Positions 23,435 to 31,606 of a stretch of DNA of 35,941 bases are shown here, piece after piece. The stretch is from Gammaproteobacteria bacterium (GTDB lineage: Bacteria; Pseudomonadota; Gammaproteobacteria; Xanthomonadales; Marinicellaceae), in the NCBI GenBank assembly GCA_024280395.1, contig JAJRQG010000103.1:1-35941 (forward strand), written 5' to 3'. A model generated the notes under the pieces. It saw nothing but the letters and a program-made list of their open reading frames with translations. It was not told the origin of the DNA and did not search any database. Position 1 is the first letter of the stretch. Each line of letters begins with the position of its first letter. Both the position numbers and the translations under genes were made by a program.

Positions 23435-24706
23435 ATGAATAAAAATAAAAAAATAGCTATTGTTGGACTGGGATATGTTGGCCTTCCTCTGGCTGTTGCT
23501 TTTTCTGCACATTATCCAACTTTGGGTTATGACATCAATCAAAAACGCATTGATGAATTGAAATCATTCAAAGATTCTACGCTTGAAACAACTACCGAAC
23601 AATTACAACAAGCCTTGCAATTGTCCTTTAGCTCAGATTTAAATGATATTAGCAAGGCCAATATTTATATCATCACGGTTCCTACACCTGTTGATTCCAA
23701 CAATTTACCCGAACTTTCTCCCTTAGAAAAAGCCTCCATTGCCATCGGCAGCATTCTTAAAAAGGGCGATGTGGTTGTGTATGAGTCAACAGTTTATCCT
23801 GGTGCAACTGAAGAATACTGTGCCAAAATCCTTGAGCGTGAAAGTGGATTAATTCTCAATCAAGATTTTACTTTGGGTTATTCTCCTGAACGCATTAACC
23901 CAGGTGACAAAGTACACACATTACAGACCATAATCAAAGTAGTGGCTGCATCAGATAAAAAAACCGAAGCATTATTAGAAGATCTGTATTCTAAAATCAT
24001 TGATGCTGGTGTCTTTATGGCAAAATCCATTCAAGTTGCAGAGGCTGCCAAAGCGGTCGAAAACACTCAGAGAGACATGAATATTGCATTTATGAATGAA
24101 TTATCCGTGATGTTTAACCACATGGGAATTGATACCCTAGATGTCATTAAAACCGCTTCTACCAAATGGAATTTTTTGCCTTTTACCCCTGGTTTGGTTG
24201 GAGGACATTGTATTGGCGTAGACCCTTATTACTTAATACATAAATCACAAGAAAGTGGTTATTACCCTCAGCTAATCACAACCGCCAGAAGAATCAACGA
24301 GAGTATGAGTCAATATGTTGTTGATCGGTTTTTAAAAAAACTGGCTCTAAGTAGAGTTCATATCGTAAATGCCAAAGTGTTAATTCTTGGTCTCACGTTT
24401 AAGGAGAATTGCCCCGATTTAAGAAATACCAGGGTAGTTGAAATTATTGATGAATTGTCCAATTGTCATGCAAATGTTGATGTTTTTGACCCTTGGGCAG
24501 ATACCATACAAGCAAAAGAGTTTTTTGGATTACAACTTCAAGATACACTTAAAAAAGGTTATTACGATGCTATTTTGTTAACGGTATCTCACAAACAATT
24601 TATTGAAATGGGCGAGAAAGGCATTAAAAACTTACTTAACGATAAAGGCATTGTTTTTGATATTAAAGGCATGTTGCCTTCTGAGTCTGTAGATGAGAGA
24701 TTATAG
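23435..24706 (+). CDS. UDP-sugar 6-dehydrogenase (UDP-GlcNAc/GalNAc dehydrogenase, WbpA/TviB type)
   Basis: This 423-residue NAD-dependent dehydrogenase oxidises C6 of a nucleotide sugar to a uronic acid. It begins with IAIVGLGYVGLPLAVAFS and contains TVPTPVD, YESTVYPGATEE, GYSPERINPGD, the KAVENTQRDMNIAFMNEL segment and the active-site GGHCIGVDPYYL (Cys259). These features place it in the UDP-N-acetylhexosamine dehydrogenase branch (WbpA/WbpO/TviB) rather than classic Ugd; substrate choice remains inference. The ATG at 23435 is preferred over an upstream TTG at 23390 because the latter lies inside the terminator hairpin. The stop abuts the ATG of the epimerase gene, so they form one operon. 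Confidence 0.92.
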   Translation: MNKNKKIAIVGLGYVGLPLAVAFSAHYPTLGYDINQKRIDELKSFKDSTLETTTEQLQQALQLSFSSDLNDISKANIYIITVPTPVDSNNLPELSPLEKASIAIGSILKKGDVVVYESTVYPGATEEYCAKILERESGLILNQDFTLGYSPERINPGDKVHTLQTIIKVVAASDKKTEALLEDLYSKIIDAGVFMAKSIQVAEAAKAVENTQRDMNIAFMNELSVMFNHMGIDTLDVIKTASTKWNFLPFTPGLVGGHCIGVDPYYLIHKSQESGYYPQLITTARRINESMSQYVVDRFLKKLALSRVHIVNAKVLILGLTFKENCPDLRNTRVVEIIDELSNCHANVDVFDPWADTIQAKEFFGLQLQDTLKKGYYDAILLTVSHKQFIEMGEKGIKNLLNDKGIVFDIKGMLPSESVDERL

Positions 24707-25711
24707 ATGACAATATTGGTTACAGGTGCCGCAGGGTTTATCGGATCGCATGTTTGCGAATACCTTCTAAAACGCGGTGATAAAGTTGTCGGTATAGACA
24801 ATATGAATGATTATTATGATGTTAATTTAAAACAGTCAAGATTAAATAAAATCGCCCATGATAACTTTTCCTTTATTCAAGTTGATATCGCAGATAAAAA
24901 TGCCATAGATGAACTCTTTAAAAAAAACAATATTCGAAAGGTTATAAACCTAGCCGCACAAGCAGGTGTGCGTTATTCAATAGAAAATCCATGGTCATAC
25001 TTAAACAGCAATTTAACCGGTTTTCTTAGCATCATTGAAGCCTGTAGACACAACAAAATCGAACACCTTGTTTATGCCTCATCTAGCTCAGTATATGGAG
25101 CCAATACCAATTTGCCTTTTCGTGTTGAAGACAATGTAGACCACCCATTATCTTTGTATGCTGCTACCAAAAAATCCAACGAATTAATGGCGCATTGTTA
25201 TTCTAATTTGTACCAACTGCCAACAACTGGACTGAGGTTCTTTACCGTTTATGGCCCTTGGGGAAGGCCAGATATGGCCTTGTTTTTATTCACCAAGAAT
25301 ATCTTAGCAAACAAGCCAATTCAGGTATTCAACTATGGCAACCACACCAGAGATTTTACTTTTATTGATGATATTGTCGAAGGAATTATCAGGGTGTTAG
25401 ACAATACTCCTACCAGCAACCCTGATTATGATTTTTCACAATCTAACCCTGCCAGTAGTTCTGCGCCCTATCGGGTTTATAATATTGGCAATGATAACCC
25501 TGTTAAATTAATGGATTATATTAAAGCCATAGAAAACGCACTGGGGATCAAAGCCGAAATGGAACTTTTGCCGCTACAAAAAGGTGATGTTCCTGATACA
25601 CAGGCAGATGTGAGCAAACTGATTGCCGACGTCGGATTTAAACCCAGCACCAGTGTTCAAGATGGAATAAATCAATTTATCCAATGGTATAGAAGCTACT
25701 ACAAAGTATAA
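24707..25711 (+). CDS. NAD-dependent nucleotide-sugar epimerase (UDP-glucuronate 4-epimerase type)
   Basis: The 334-residue extended SDR has [15 protein letters not shown] (residues 6-20), the segment [18 protein letters not shown] that is typical of UDP-glucuronate 4-epimerases, [15 protein letters not shown], and the catalytic pair in SSSSVYG and YAATK (Tyr151, Lys155). [14 protein letters not shown] follows. It inverts C4 of a nucleotide uronic acid. Following directly on the 6-dehydrogenase with no gap, it probably acts on that enzyme's product, as TviB/TviC do in Vi antigen synthesis, so the substrate could be an N-acetylated uronic acid. The product most likely feeds a surface polysaccharide; no glycosyltransferase or flippase is adjacent. 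Confidence 0.92.
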   Translation: MTILVTGAAGFIGSHVCEYLLKRGDKVVGIDNMNDYYDVNLKQSRLNKIAHDNFSFIQVDIADKNAIDELFKKNNIRKVINLAAQAGVRYSIENPWSYLNSNLTGFLSIIEACRHNKIEHLVYASSSSVYGANTNLPFRVEDNVDHPLSLYAATKKSNELMAHCYSNLYQLPTTGLRFFTVYGPWGRPDMALFLFTKNILANKPIQVFNYGNHTRDFTFIDDIVEGIIRVLDNTPTSNPDYDFSQSNPASSSAPYRVYNIGNDNPVKLMDYIKAIENALGIKAEMELLPLQKGDVPDTQADVSKLIADVGFKPSTSVQDGINQFIQWYRSYYKV

Positions 25712-25714
25712 AAA

Positions 25715-26740
25715 ATGAAAGGGTTTCTAAACCAACTTATTGATCATGACTCAAAATTAATGAGGTTTAATCAACACACAGAAATCATTCAACAAGGATT
25801 GGCTCCGTTACTTGCGCAAACCAATAAATCGCTAATGCTCCAAAAAGCTAACTTGTTGGAACAAAATAAATTACAAAACTGGAAATCTAAAGCGCAAATA
25901 TTGTTTGGATCTCTATCAAAACATAATATTGATTTTTTGGTTTTCAAAGGTTTTGCTTTTACTTATTTACTCTACCAAAGCTCTCATCTTCGCCCCTATT
26001 CAGATATCGATATTATCATTGATAAGTCTAACTATGACAAAACAAAAGAAATCCTCTTACAATTGGGCTATCAACTGTATCCATCTAGGCAAGGGCGGTT
26101 TGTTAGCTTTCAAAACAGTTTTTATGATGGCGGCTCCCCACAAACTGTTATAGATTTGCATTGGCAAATTAATAATCGAATTGAGTTCCATAAACATTTT
26201 GATTTTTTGAGTTTGTTTACCAATGCTCAAACTCTTTCCTTTGATGAAACAACATTTAATACATTGGCCAATATTGACGCCTTTATCTTGGGTTGTTTTC
26301 ACTTCCAAGCACACCGACCGCAAGACAGAAAACACATCTGGTTGTATGATTTAGCACTACTGTGGAAGACTATGCCAAAACTGATTCAAGAACAATGCCT
26401 TTCAAAAGCAAAAATTACTCAACAATTGGCCATTGTACATAACACCCTAAGACTAATAAATTCAACTTTTTTAGACTGTTTTAAATTGGAATTAGATGAT
26501 GAACCTCCAAACAATGAAGCAACTGGATTTTACCTTGAACAACGTGATAAAAAACTAGCTGATATTAAAACCAGATTAATAAATATTCATGGATTAAACA
26601 ATAAACTCAAATTTCTTAGCGAATATATCTTTCAAAGTAAACAATATGTGAAACAAAGGTTTGATCTTAATAGTAAACGGTGGGTTTACCTGTATTACCC
26701 AAAAATGTGGCTACAAGATTTTTTTAAACTATTCAAATAA
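25715..26740 (+). CDS. Nucleotidyltransferase-like protein (NTP_transf_5 / PF14907 type)
   Basis: The protein has 341 residues. The middle part matches the uncharacterised nucleotidyltransferase family: LVFKGFAFTYLLYQ (about residues 76-89), the metal-binding RPYSDIDIIID (about 93-103), LLQLGYQLYPS and VIDLHWQIN. The pattern DIDxxxD plus a later Asp is that of polymerase-beta-like nucleotidyltransferases. Such proteins recur in polysaccharide and peptide-modification loci, but their substrate is unknown. It starts 3 bp after the epimerase stop, so it is the third gene of the sugar operon. The C-terminal ~100 residues are basic and aromatic with no recognised domain. Confidence 0.8.
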   Translation: MKGFLNQLIDHDSKLMRFNQHTEIIQQGLAPLLAQTNKSLMLQKANLLEQNKLQNWKSKAQILFGSLSKHNIDFLVFKGFAFTYLLYQSSHLRPYSDIDIIIDKSNYDKTKEILLQLGYQLYPSRQGRFVSFQNSFYDGGSPQTVIDLHWQINNRIEFHKHFDFLSLFTNAQTLSFDETTFNTLANIDAFILGCFHFQAHRPQDRKHIWLYDLALLWKTMPKLIQEQCLSKAKITQQLAIVHNTLRLINSTFLDCFKLELDDEPPNNEATGFYLEQRDKKLADIKTRLINIHGLNNKLKFLSEYIFQSKQYVKQRFDLNSKRWVYLYYPKMWLQDFFKLFK

Positions 26741-26807
26741 CCAAATGAAAAAGCCCAACTGCAAATCAATACAGCTGAGCCTTTGTAGATGAAACTTTTT
26801 AAACTTC

Positions 26808-27380
26808 TTAATTTCTTAATTTATTGGGCAATAATGCTGCTCCACCCATAAATAAAACGGCAATAACACCGGCAACTATCACACCGGACATCCCATCAAC
26901 CAATGCTGGATAAGCATCATTACCAGTTACAGCAAGGGAAACCTTGCCCCCGGCTATTTTATCAAACAACCAAGACATGTTGGTTTCTAACCAGCCAAAT
27001 ACCAGAACATAAACCCATGCACCAACCAAGCCACCTAGAATCATAAACATTGAATCTTTGCGTCCAGCTCCAAGTGCTGCAAGCGTTGTTCCAGGGCAAT
27101 AACCTCCCAGACCAAAACCTATTCCAAAAATGGCTCCACCAACGATAACCCCAGCATAAGATGCTTTAACACTAATATGTACAGGGTCAATTAAACCTAC
27201 TGCCAAAAGTATAAAAAGTAGTAGGCTAGAAAAACCAATGGCAAACAAAATTACCTTGGCTAAATGTAAATCCGTTAATCTTAAAAACCCAACTATTTTA
27301 TTGGGGTTAGTTGCTCCTACTTTATGTAAAATAAAACCAAAAGACCCACCAACCAGAATTGCAAATAATATTTCTTTCAT
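26808..27380 (-). CDS. YeeE/YedE family sulfur transporter half protein (second gene of pair)
   Basis: A 190-residue integral membrane protein with about five hydrophobic helices. The motif GFGLGGYCPGTTLAALGAGRKD is diagnostic of the YeeE/YedE family; its Cys sits in the position used to relay thiosulfate or polysulfide in YeeE. The start at 27380 (MKEILFAILVGGSFGF) has an AGGAGA ribosome binding site 7 nt upstream; an upstream ATG at 27407 lies inside the preceding gene. It pairs with the half protein encoded just upstream, so together they equal a full-length YeeE (inference). The expected role is uptake of a reduced sulfur compound; a tusA gene, which often works with YeeE, is in the same window but 7 kb away. 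Confidence 0.87.
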   Translation of the reverse strand: MKEILFAILVGGSFGFILHKVGATNPNKIVGFLRLTDLHLAKVILFAIGFSSLLLFILLAVGLIDPVHISVKASYAGVIVGGAIFGIGFGLGGYCPGTTLAALGAGRKDSMFMILGGLVGAWVYVLVFGWLETNMSWLFDKIAGGKVSLAVTGNDAYPALVDGMSGVIVAGVIAVLFMGGAALLPNKLRN

Positions 27381-27390
27381 GATCTGTCTC

Positions 27391-27960
27391 CTATTTCTTA
27401 AATACAATGATTGCTACAGGAACAGCAATGGCGAAAACCCCTGCTGCAAATAAATAGCCACTTAAAGACGTTTGCATCATTCCACTCATCATGTGACCAG
27501 AAGTACAACCTCCCGCCATCCTTGCTCCGAATAATATGAAGAATCCTGATGCAAAGGCACCAATCATTCTTTTCATCCATGAAGAGCCCAGATTATCTCG
27601 CCATACTTGTGGTATCCAGGTTTCTTCTTTTTCTACTCTTGGACCACCAAGTCTGGATGCCAAAAACCCACCTGCAAACATGGCAAGAACAAAAATAAAT
27701 CCATAACTGGCAATATTCAACGTCTTCTTGACATACTTTCCTTTACTTTTATTCAAGTAAGCATTTGAACTTGAATAGGTTTTTGACCCATCATCATTAA
27801 CTGTTTCAACGGCTAATTCTGGTTTTAATTTACAAAAAATAAAACAATCAGCAATCACATATTGTGTAGAAACTCCTATTGGCTTCACCAGTGCTACTGC
27901 TAGCAAAAATGACAACCCAAGAATAATACCGCTTTTCAGCCAGCCCCAAGAACTATTCAT
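27391..27960 (-). CDS. YeeE/YedE family sulfur transporter half protein (first gene of pair)
   Basis: A 189-residue membrane protein with helices near residues 8-28, 88-108, 130-148 and 165-185. The motif RMAGGCTSGHMMSGM with its conserved Cys is characteristic of the N-terminal half of YeeE/YedE. The start at 27960 (MNSSWGWLKSGIILG) is chosen because a GAGGG ribosome binding site precedes it and it begins just before the first helix; the longer form from 28002 adds a hydrophilic leader. Between helices 1 and 2 lies a loop with two cysteines (YVIADCFIFCKLKPE) that is unusual and may bind metal or shuttle sulfur. The next gene starts 10 bp after its stop. Confidence 0.87.
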   Translation of the reverse strand: MNSSWGWLKSGIILGLSFLLAVALVKPIGVSTQYVIADCFIFCKLKPELAVETVNDDGSKTYSSSNAYLNKSKGKYVKKTLNIASYGFIFVLAMFAGGFLASRLGGPRVEKEETWIPQVWRDNLGSSWMKRMIGAFASGFFILFGARMAGGCTSGHMMSGMMQTSLSGYLFAAGVFAIAVPVAIIVFKK

Positions 27961-28112
27961 ATTATGTACCCTCAATTTGTTATTATTTAAATTTAGCTTC
28001 ACAACTTTAGTGTTTGCTAAATTAATCTTTACTAATATACCACCATACGCTTGAAAAAAGCAAATGTTTCAGTTGTGCTTGGTTAAGAATATAGGTTTAA
28101 ACCCCTATGTGG

Positions 28113-28568
28113 CTAGATCTCTTGTGAATTGTTTACAATTTTATGCAGGTCTTCTTTCAAGGTTTTTGAAATTTGTTCAGAGACTGTTAATTTGATAAAC
28201 ATACAACCGCTATCGATAGCATCCACAATATCTGGCTTTGTCAATTCTGCATTTACTATCTTATTGACCATTTTTTTATGGTTGTTTGGCAGGTGTTTTT
28301 GTATGGTCAGAATTAGATCTTGTTTCAATTCGCCCATACCAGAATTTTTTTCAAGCAAAGGATCTATATTTTCTATAAAACCCATTGTTTCAAGCTCTAA
28401 TAAACACTGTGAAGGATTCCATTGAACAGATGAACGTGAAACTATGCTCTCATCATCTGTTTTTCCATCAATCATAATCAATACAAAACGGTGGACATGG
28501 TCAAGCTTATAGGTTCTTTTTTGTATCTCCTCCTCACCCTTTGAGGTTCTCTTGTAAACTATATTCAT
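28113..28568 (-). CDS. Conserved uncharacterised protein, probably cytoplasmic
   Basis: The protein has 151 residues, no signal peptide and no membrane segment. The N-terminal 45 residues (RTSKGEEEIQKRTYKLDHVHR, then FVLIMIDGKTD) resemble a short module I associate with many uncharacterised proteobacterial proteins of signalling or regulatory type; no function is known to me. The next part (WNPSQCLLELETMGFIE) looks like a small winged-helix-like fold. The C-terminal half is helical and charged. It is encoded 27 bp after the small membrane protein gene on the same strand, so the two form a likely operon. The YeeE pair lies downstream on the same strand, 152 bp away, and may or may not be co-transcribed. 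Confidence 0.6.
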   Translation of the reverse strand: MNIVYKRTSKGEEEIQKRTYKLDHVHRFVLIMIDGKTDDESIVSRSSVQWNPSQCLLELETMGFIENIDPLLEKNSGMGELKQDLILTIQKHLPNNHKKMVNKIVNAELTKPDIVDAIDSGCMFIKLTVSEQISKTLKEDLHKIVNNSQEI

Positions 28569-28595
28569 AATTCAATGCTCACATTAAACAATAAA

Positions 28596-28889
28596 TTATT
28601 CAGCGAATGCTTCGATAATACTTTTAATTAATTTGATTGTGATCAATACATAAAATGCGCCAAACAGGAAAACTCCAGCAACAGTTAAACGTAAAATTTC
28701 TTCTGGTACTTGGTCGAAAAAAGGCAGAGCAAAATAACCACCAGTAAAAATTACCACTAAAATGGTCAACGATTTCCAGTACTTACCAACCAATCCCCCG
28801 GAGAATTGTTTTCTTAATGAAATAACCAAATACATACAATAGGCCATAAATAAAGCCGCCAAAATAAAAATGTAGTTTGCAATATCCAT
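28596..28889 (-). CDS. Small three-helix membrane protein, unknown function
   Basis: A 97-residue inner-membrane protein has hydrophobic helices at about residues 5-24, 42-60 and 70-90, with basic residues between the first and second (SLRKQFSGGLVGKYWK). It ends in the charged tail IEAFAE. I recognise no family. It is the first gene of a two-gene unit with the 151-residue protein gene that follows. A 16-bp dyad with arms TGGTGA and TCACCA lies 104 bp upstream (28993-29008) and could be its operator. The pairing of a membrane protein with a soluble partner suggests sensing or scaffolding, but this is not shown. Confidence 0.6.
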   Translation of the reverse strand: MDIANYIFILAALFMAYCMYLVISLRKQFSGGLVGKYWKSLTILVVIFTGGYFALPFFDQVPEEILRLTVAGVFLFGAFYVLITIKLIKSIIEAFAE

Positions 28890-29114
28890 TTATCCCTCTA
28901 AATTATTAGTGTCTAATAATTCTATACTAACAATGCTGTAAATAGAAACAATTCTCAATTATATTTACAAGATTGTGAATAATTGTTACAGATGGTGATT
29001 GTTCACCACTAAAATGGCGGGAAAGTAGCCCAAATATGCAGCTTTTTCATTAAATTTACTCAACGGTTCTTCCTCTTCTTCCTACTTTATTATATAAAAA
29101 CCACTAAATCGGAT

Positions 29115-31022
29115 TTATATTTTTGCAAAAGAATCAAAGATTTTGTCTTTCTTACTGGTTTTTTTCATGTTAGGTAAACTGTTGATAAACTGTCTACCAT
29201 AAGGTTTCGTCATGATTCTTTTGTCACAAATCACCAGTATTCCTTTATCAGTTTCAGATCTTATCAACCGCCCAACACCTTGTTTTAGCGCTATTATTGC
29301 CTTGGGCAACTGGTAATCAAAAAATGAATTGCCTCCATTTTCAACAATCCGGTTGATTCTCGCTTGTAGAACAGGATTGTCTGGATGAGCAAAAGGCAAT
29401 TTATCTATGATGACACAGGAAAGATTGTCTCCTGCCACATCAACTCCTTCCCAAAAACTGGCAGCTCCAAGCAGCACACCATTTCCTGCATCTCGAAAGT
29501 CAGCCAAAATTTGGTGGCGACTGCCTTGGCCTTGAACAAACAAAGGTTTTTGCAATTTATCGTGGAAGAATTTGGCTGCGTTATTTAGTGCACGGTGTGA
29601 AGTGAATAAAAAGAAAACACCGCCTTTGGTTTGTTCTATTAATGGCAGAACATGTTCACAAATTTCCTGATTAAAAGAGTAATCATTGGCATCCGGAACA
29701 TCTCTGGGAACATAAATCATGGCGTTATTTTCGTAATCAAATGGACTGTCTACCAACAATGTTTCACTTTCAAAAAAACCCGTTTCCTTTTGAAAATGTG
29801 CGAATGACTGATTCACTGCCAAGGTCGCGGAGGTTAATATCCAGGCCGCTTGATTTTCATTTCTAAATTGTGTCAACGGATCTGAAATGTCGATGGGGGT
29901 TTTGTGAATAATAAAAAACTTATTGCGGTTTTCGTACCAATATATAAAATCCGATTTTAGCTCTCCTAACAGTTCATCAAGAAACGCTATCAAGGTTTCA
30001 CAACGAACAAAGTTTGAATTAAGTCCTTTGGATTGTGCCGCAATGGGTTTTATACCTTCTGCTAACTCCAACAATGATTGTTTTAACAGCTCTAAATGCT
30101 CAAAATTGGCTTTCTTGTCTAACAAGTTCTTTAGAGTATCTGTTTCTGACACATCAGAAAATTGCAAATGCAAATCTCGCAAAGCCTGTTCAACATGTTC
30201 AATTTTGCTTGATATTGCTGCAAATGCACCGGTCACTTCACCCGCTTCTTTGGTTGTGTCATTGAGTAAATCTTTGCACTGATAGGAAGAAAATGATTGG
30301 CTAAAAAATCGCGAAGCAATTTCTGGCACTTGGTGGGCTTCATCCAAAATGATCACCTCTGCATCGGGTAACAATTCACCAAACCCTTCTTGTTTTAATG
30401 CCATGTCAGCAAACAACAGATGGTGGTTGACCACCAAGATGTCCGCCTCCATTGCCCGCCTACGTGCTTTCATCACCAAACATTCAACATAACTTGGACA
30501 CTCTGAACCCAAACAATTTTCTGCCGTTGAGGTAACATGCCGCCAAATCAAGTCGTTTTCAGGCACCGCTTCTAGTTCTGCTTTATCGCCAACATTGGTT
30601 TTGTGTGACCATTTTTCTATCAATTGTAATGGAATCACCATGTCAGGATTGTGTGCTATTCGCGAATGCAAAGCATTGTACATGCGGTGATGGCAAAGAT
30701 AATTAGAGCGGCCTTTTAAAAGTCTTATTTTGGGTTTTAAATCCATAATCTCTAAAACCTTCGGCAAATCACGGTAAAACAATTGTTCTTGTAAATTCTT
30801 GGTACCCGTTGAAACAATGGTCTTTTTGTTTTGTAAAATAGCTGGCACCAAATAGGCAAATGTTTTGCCTGTACCGGTTCCTGCTTCGGCAATTAATGTC
30901 CCGTTTTCTGTAATGGTGTACATGATCCTTTCAGCCAAAGACAACTGAACTTCCCTTACTTTAAACCCTCCTAGTTTTTCAGCAAATACTCCTTTTTCAC
31001 CCAGAACATCAATAATACTCAT
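29115..31022 (-). CDS. yoaA: YoaA/DinG-family ATP-dependent DNA helicase
   Basis: This 635-residue XPD-like superfamily 2 helicase has Walker A AEAGTGTGKTFAYL (about residues 41-54), an iron-sulfur cluster region with CHH and CLGSECPSYVEC followed by ADILVVNHHLLFADM, the DEAH box IILDEAHQVPE, and the C-terminal GVDVAGDNLSCVIIDKLPFA and GVGRLIRS. The CLGSECP form is typical of YoaA rather than DinG. YoaA helps repair stalled forks together with the replication clamp-loader subunit chi. It starts 1 bp after the stop of the TPR lipoprotein gene, so the two are co-transcribed. A 225-bp gene-free stretch follows its stop. Confidence 0.93.
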   Translation of the reverse strand: MSIIDVLGEKGVFAEKLGGFKVREVQLSLAERIMYTITENGTLIAEAGTGTGKTFAYLVPAILQNKKTIVSTGTKNLQEQLFYRDLPKVLEIMDLKPKIRLLKGRSNYLCHHRMYNALHSRIAHNPDMVIPLQLIEKWSHKTNVGDKAELEAVPENDLIWRHVTSTAENCLGSECPSYVECLVMKARRRAMEADILVVNHHLLFADMALKQEGFGELLPDAEVIILDEAHQVPEIASRFFSQSFSSYQCKDLLNDTTKEAGEVTGAFAAISSKIEHVEQALRDLHLQFSDVSETDTLKNLLDKKANFEHLELLKQSLLELAEGIKPIAAQSKGLNSNFVRCETLIAFLDELLGELKSDFIYWYENRNKFFIIHKTPIDISDPLTQFRNENQAAWILTSATLAVNQSFAHFQKETGFFESETLLVDSPFDYENNAMIYVPRDVPDANDYSFNQEICEHVLPLIEQTKGGVFFLFTSHRALNNAAKFFHDKLQKPLFVQGQGSRHQILADFRDAGNGVLLGAASFWEGVDVAGDNLSCVIIDKLPFAHPDNPVLQARINRIVENGGNSFFDYQLPKAIIALKQGVGRLIRSETDKGILVICDKRIMTKPYGRQFINSLPNMKKTSKKDKIFDSFAKI

Positions 31023-31023
31023 T

Positions 31024-31527
31024 TTAAAATCTATCAGGAGGCTTGATTTGACAGCTTTCAGTTTGTTCTAATGCCTTGGTTTGTTGCGCATAGTAACCCG
31101 TTTTACCCGCGGCTATGGCCAATATTCGCCAAGATTTTTCGCATATTATTCCTTTTGAAGGACCATTTTTTGTGGCTATTCCTGCCCAATACTGTGCTCG
31201 TTTGTAATTGCCTTGATGCAGTGAAATTTCAGCAATCAATTGACTAATCTGCGGAGAATTGGGTTGGATTTCATACGCCCTTTCCAAGCTAGCAATGGCT
31301 TGAGAAAAATGATTGTCTTGATAAAATTTCTGTGCCTGGTTATATAAACTGTGTGTCGCACTGCTCATCAATGGCAAGGTATGAATCACCGAAGAATCTG
31401 CATCATTTGAATTGATTAAACTATCAATACTGGCATCTCTTACATCTGCTGGTGGTGCTTGCCTTTTTGGAAGCATGCCACAAGCAGTGATTGTTAATAT
31501 GATAAAAAGCAGTAAAGTTATACGCAC
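31024..31527 (-). CDS. TPR-containing lipoprotein
   Basis: This 167-residue protein starts at a GTG and has a lipoprotein signal peptide ending in the lipobox LTITAC (Cys16). A proline- and aspartate-rich linker follows. The second half contains about two tetratricopeptide-like repeats (SLYNQAQKFYQDNHFSQAIA, then SLERAYEIQPNSPQISQLIA). It is predicted to be anchored in the outer membrane, facing the periplasm, and to hold a protein partner. Its placement 1 bp upstream of a DNA-repair helicase gene gives no functional hint. A -10-like TAAAAA lies 6 nt before the GTG and there is no Shine-Dalgarno, so it may also be leaderless (weak). Confidence 0.8.
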   Translation of the reverse strand: MRITLLLFIILTITACGMLPKRQAPPADVRDASIDSLINSNDADSSVIHTLPLMSSATHSLYNQAQKFYQDNHFSQAIASLERAYEIQPNSPQISQLIAEISLHQGNYKRAQYWAGIATKNGPSKGIICEKSWRILAIAAGKTGYYAQQTKALEQTESCQIKPPDRF

Positions 31528-31606
31528 TGTAGATTTTTAAAATTAAAGAAAATATTTTAACAGAAGAAACCAATCAATGAGAAATTAACCACAGACAATT
31601 ACCGAT

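Noticed and set aside
26745-26785. Possible hairpin between the convergent nucleotidyltransferase and YeeE genes
   Set aside because: The arms (AAGCCCAACTG and CAGCTGAGCCTT) pair poorly; may aid termination but cannot be supported.
27398-27580. Minus-strand frame overlapping the YeeE-like gene
   Set aside because: It is a shadow of the YeeE half protein in another frame, without motifs.
28091-28108. Dyad with ATAG/CTAT arms around GTTTAAAC after the 151-residue protein gene
   Set aside because: It is imperfect and no U-run follows in the direction of transcription; too weak to call a terminator.
28993-29008. TGGTGA-TTGT-TCACCA dyad
   Set aside because: It has only 6-bp arms and no promoter elements clearly placed beside it; mentioned as a possible operator but not listed as a feature.
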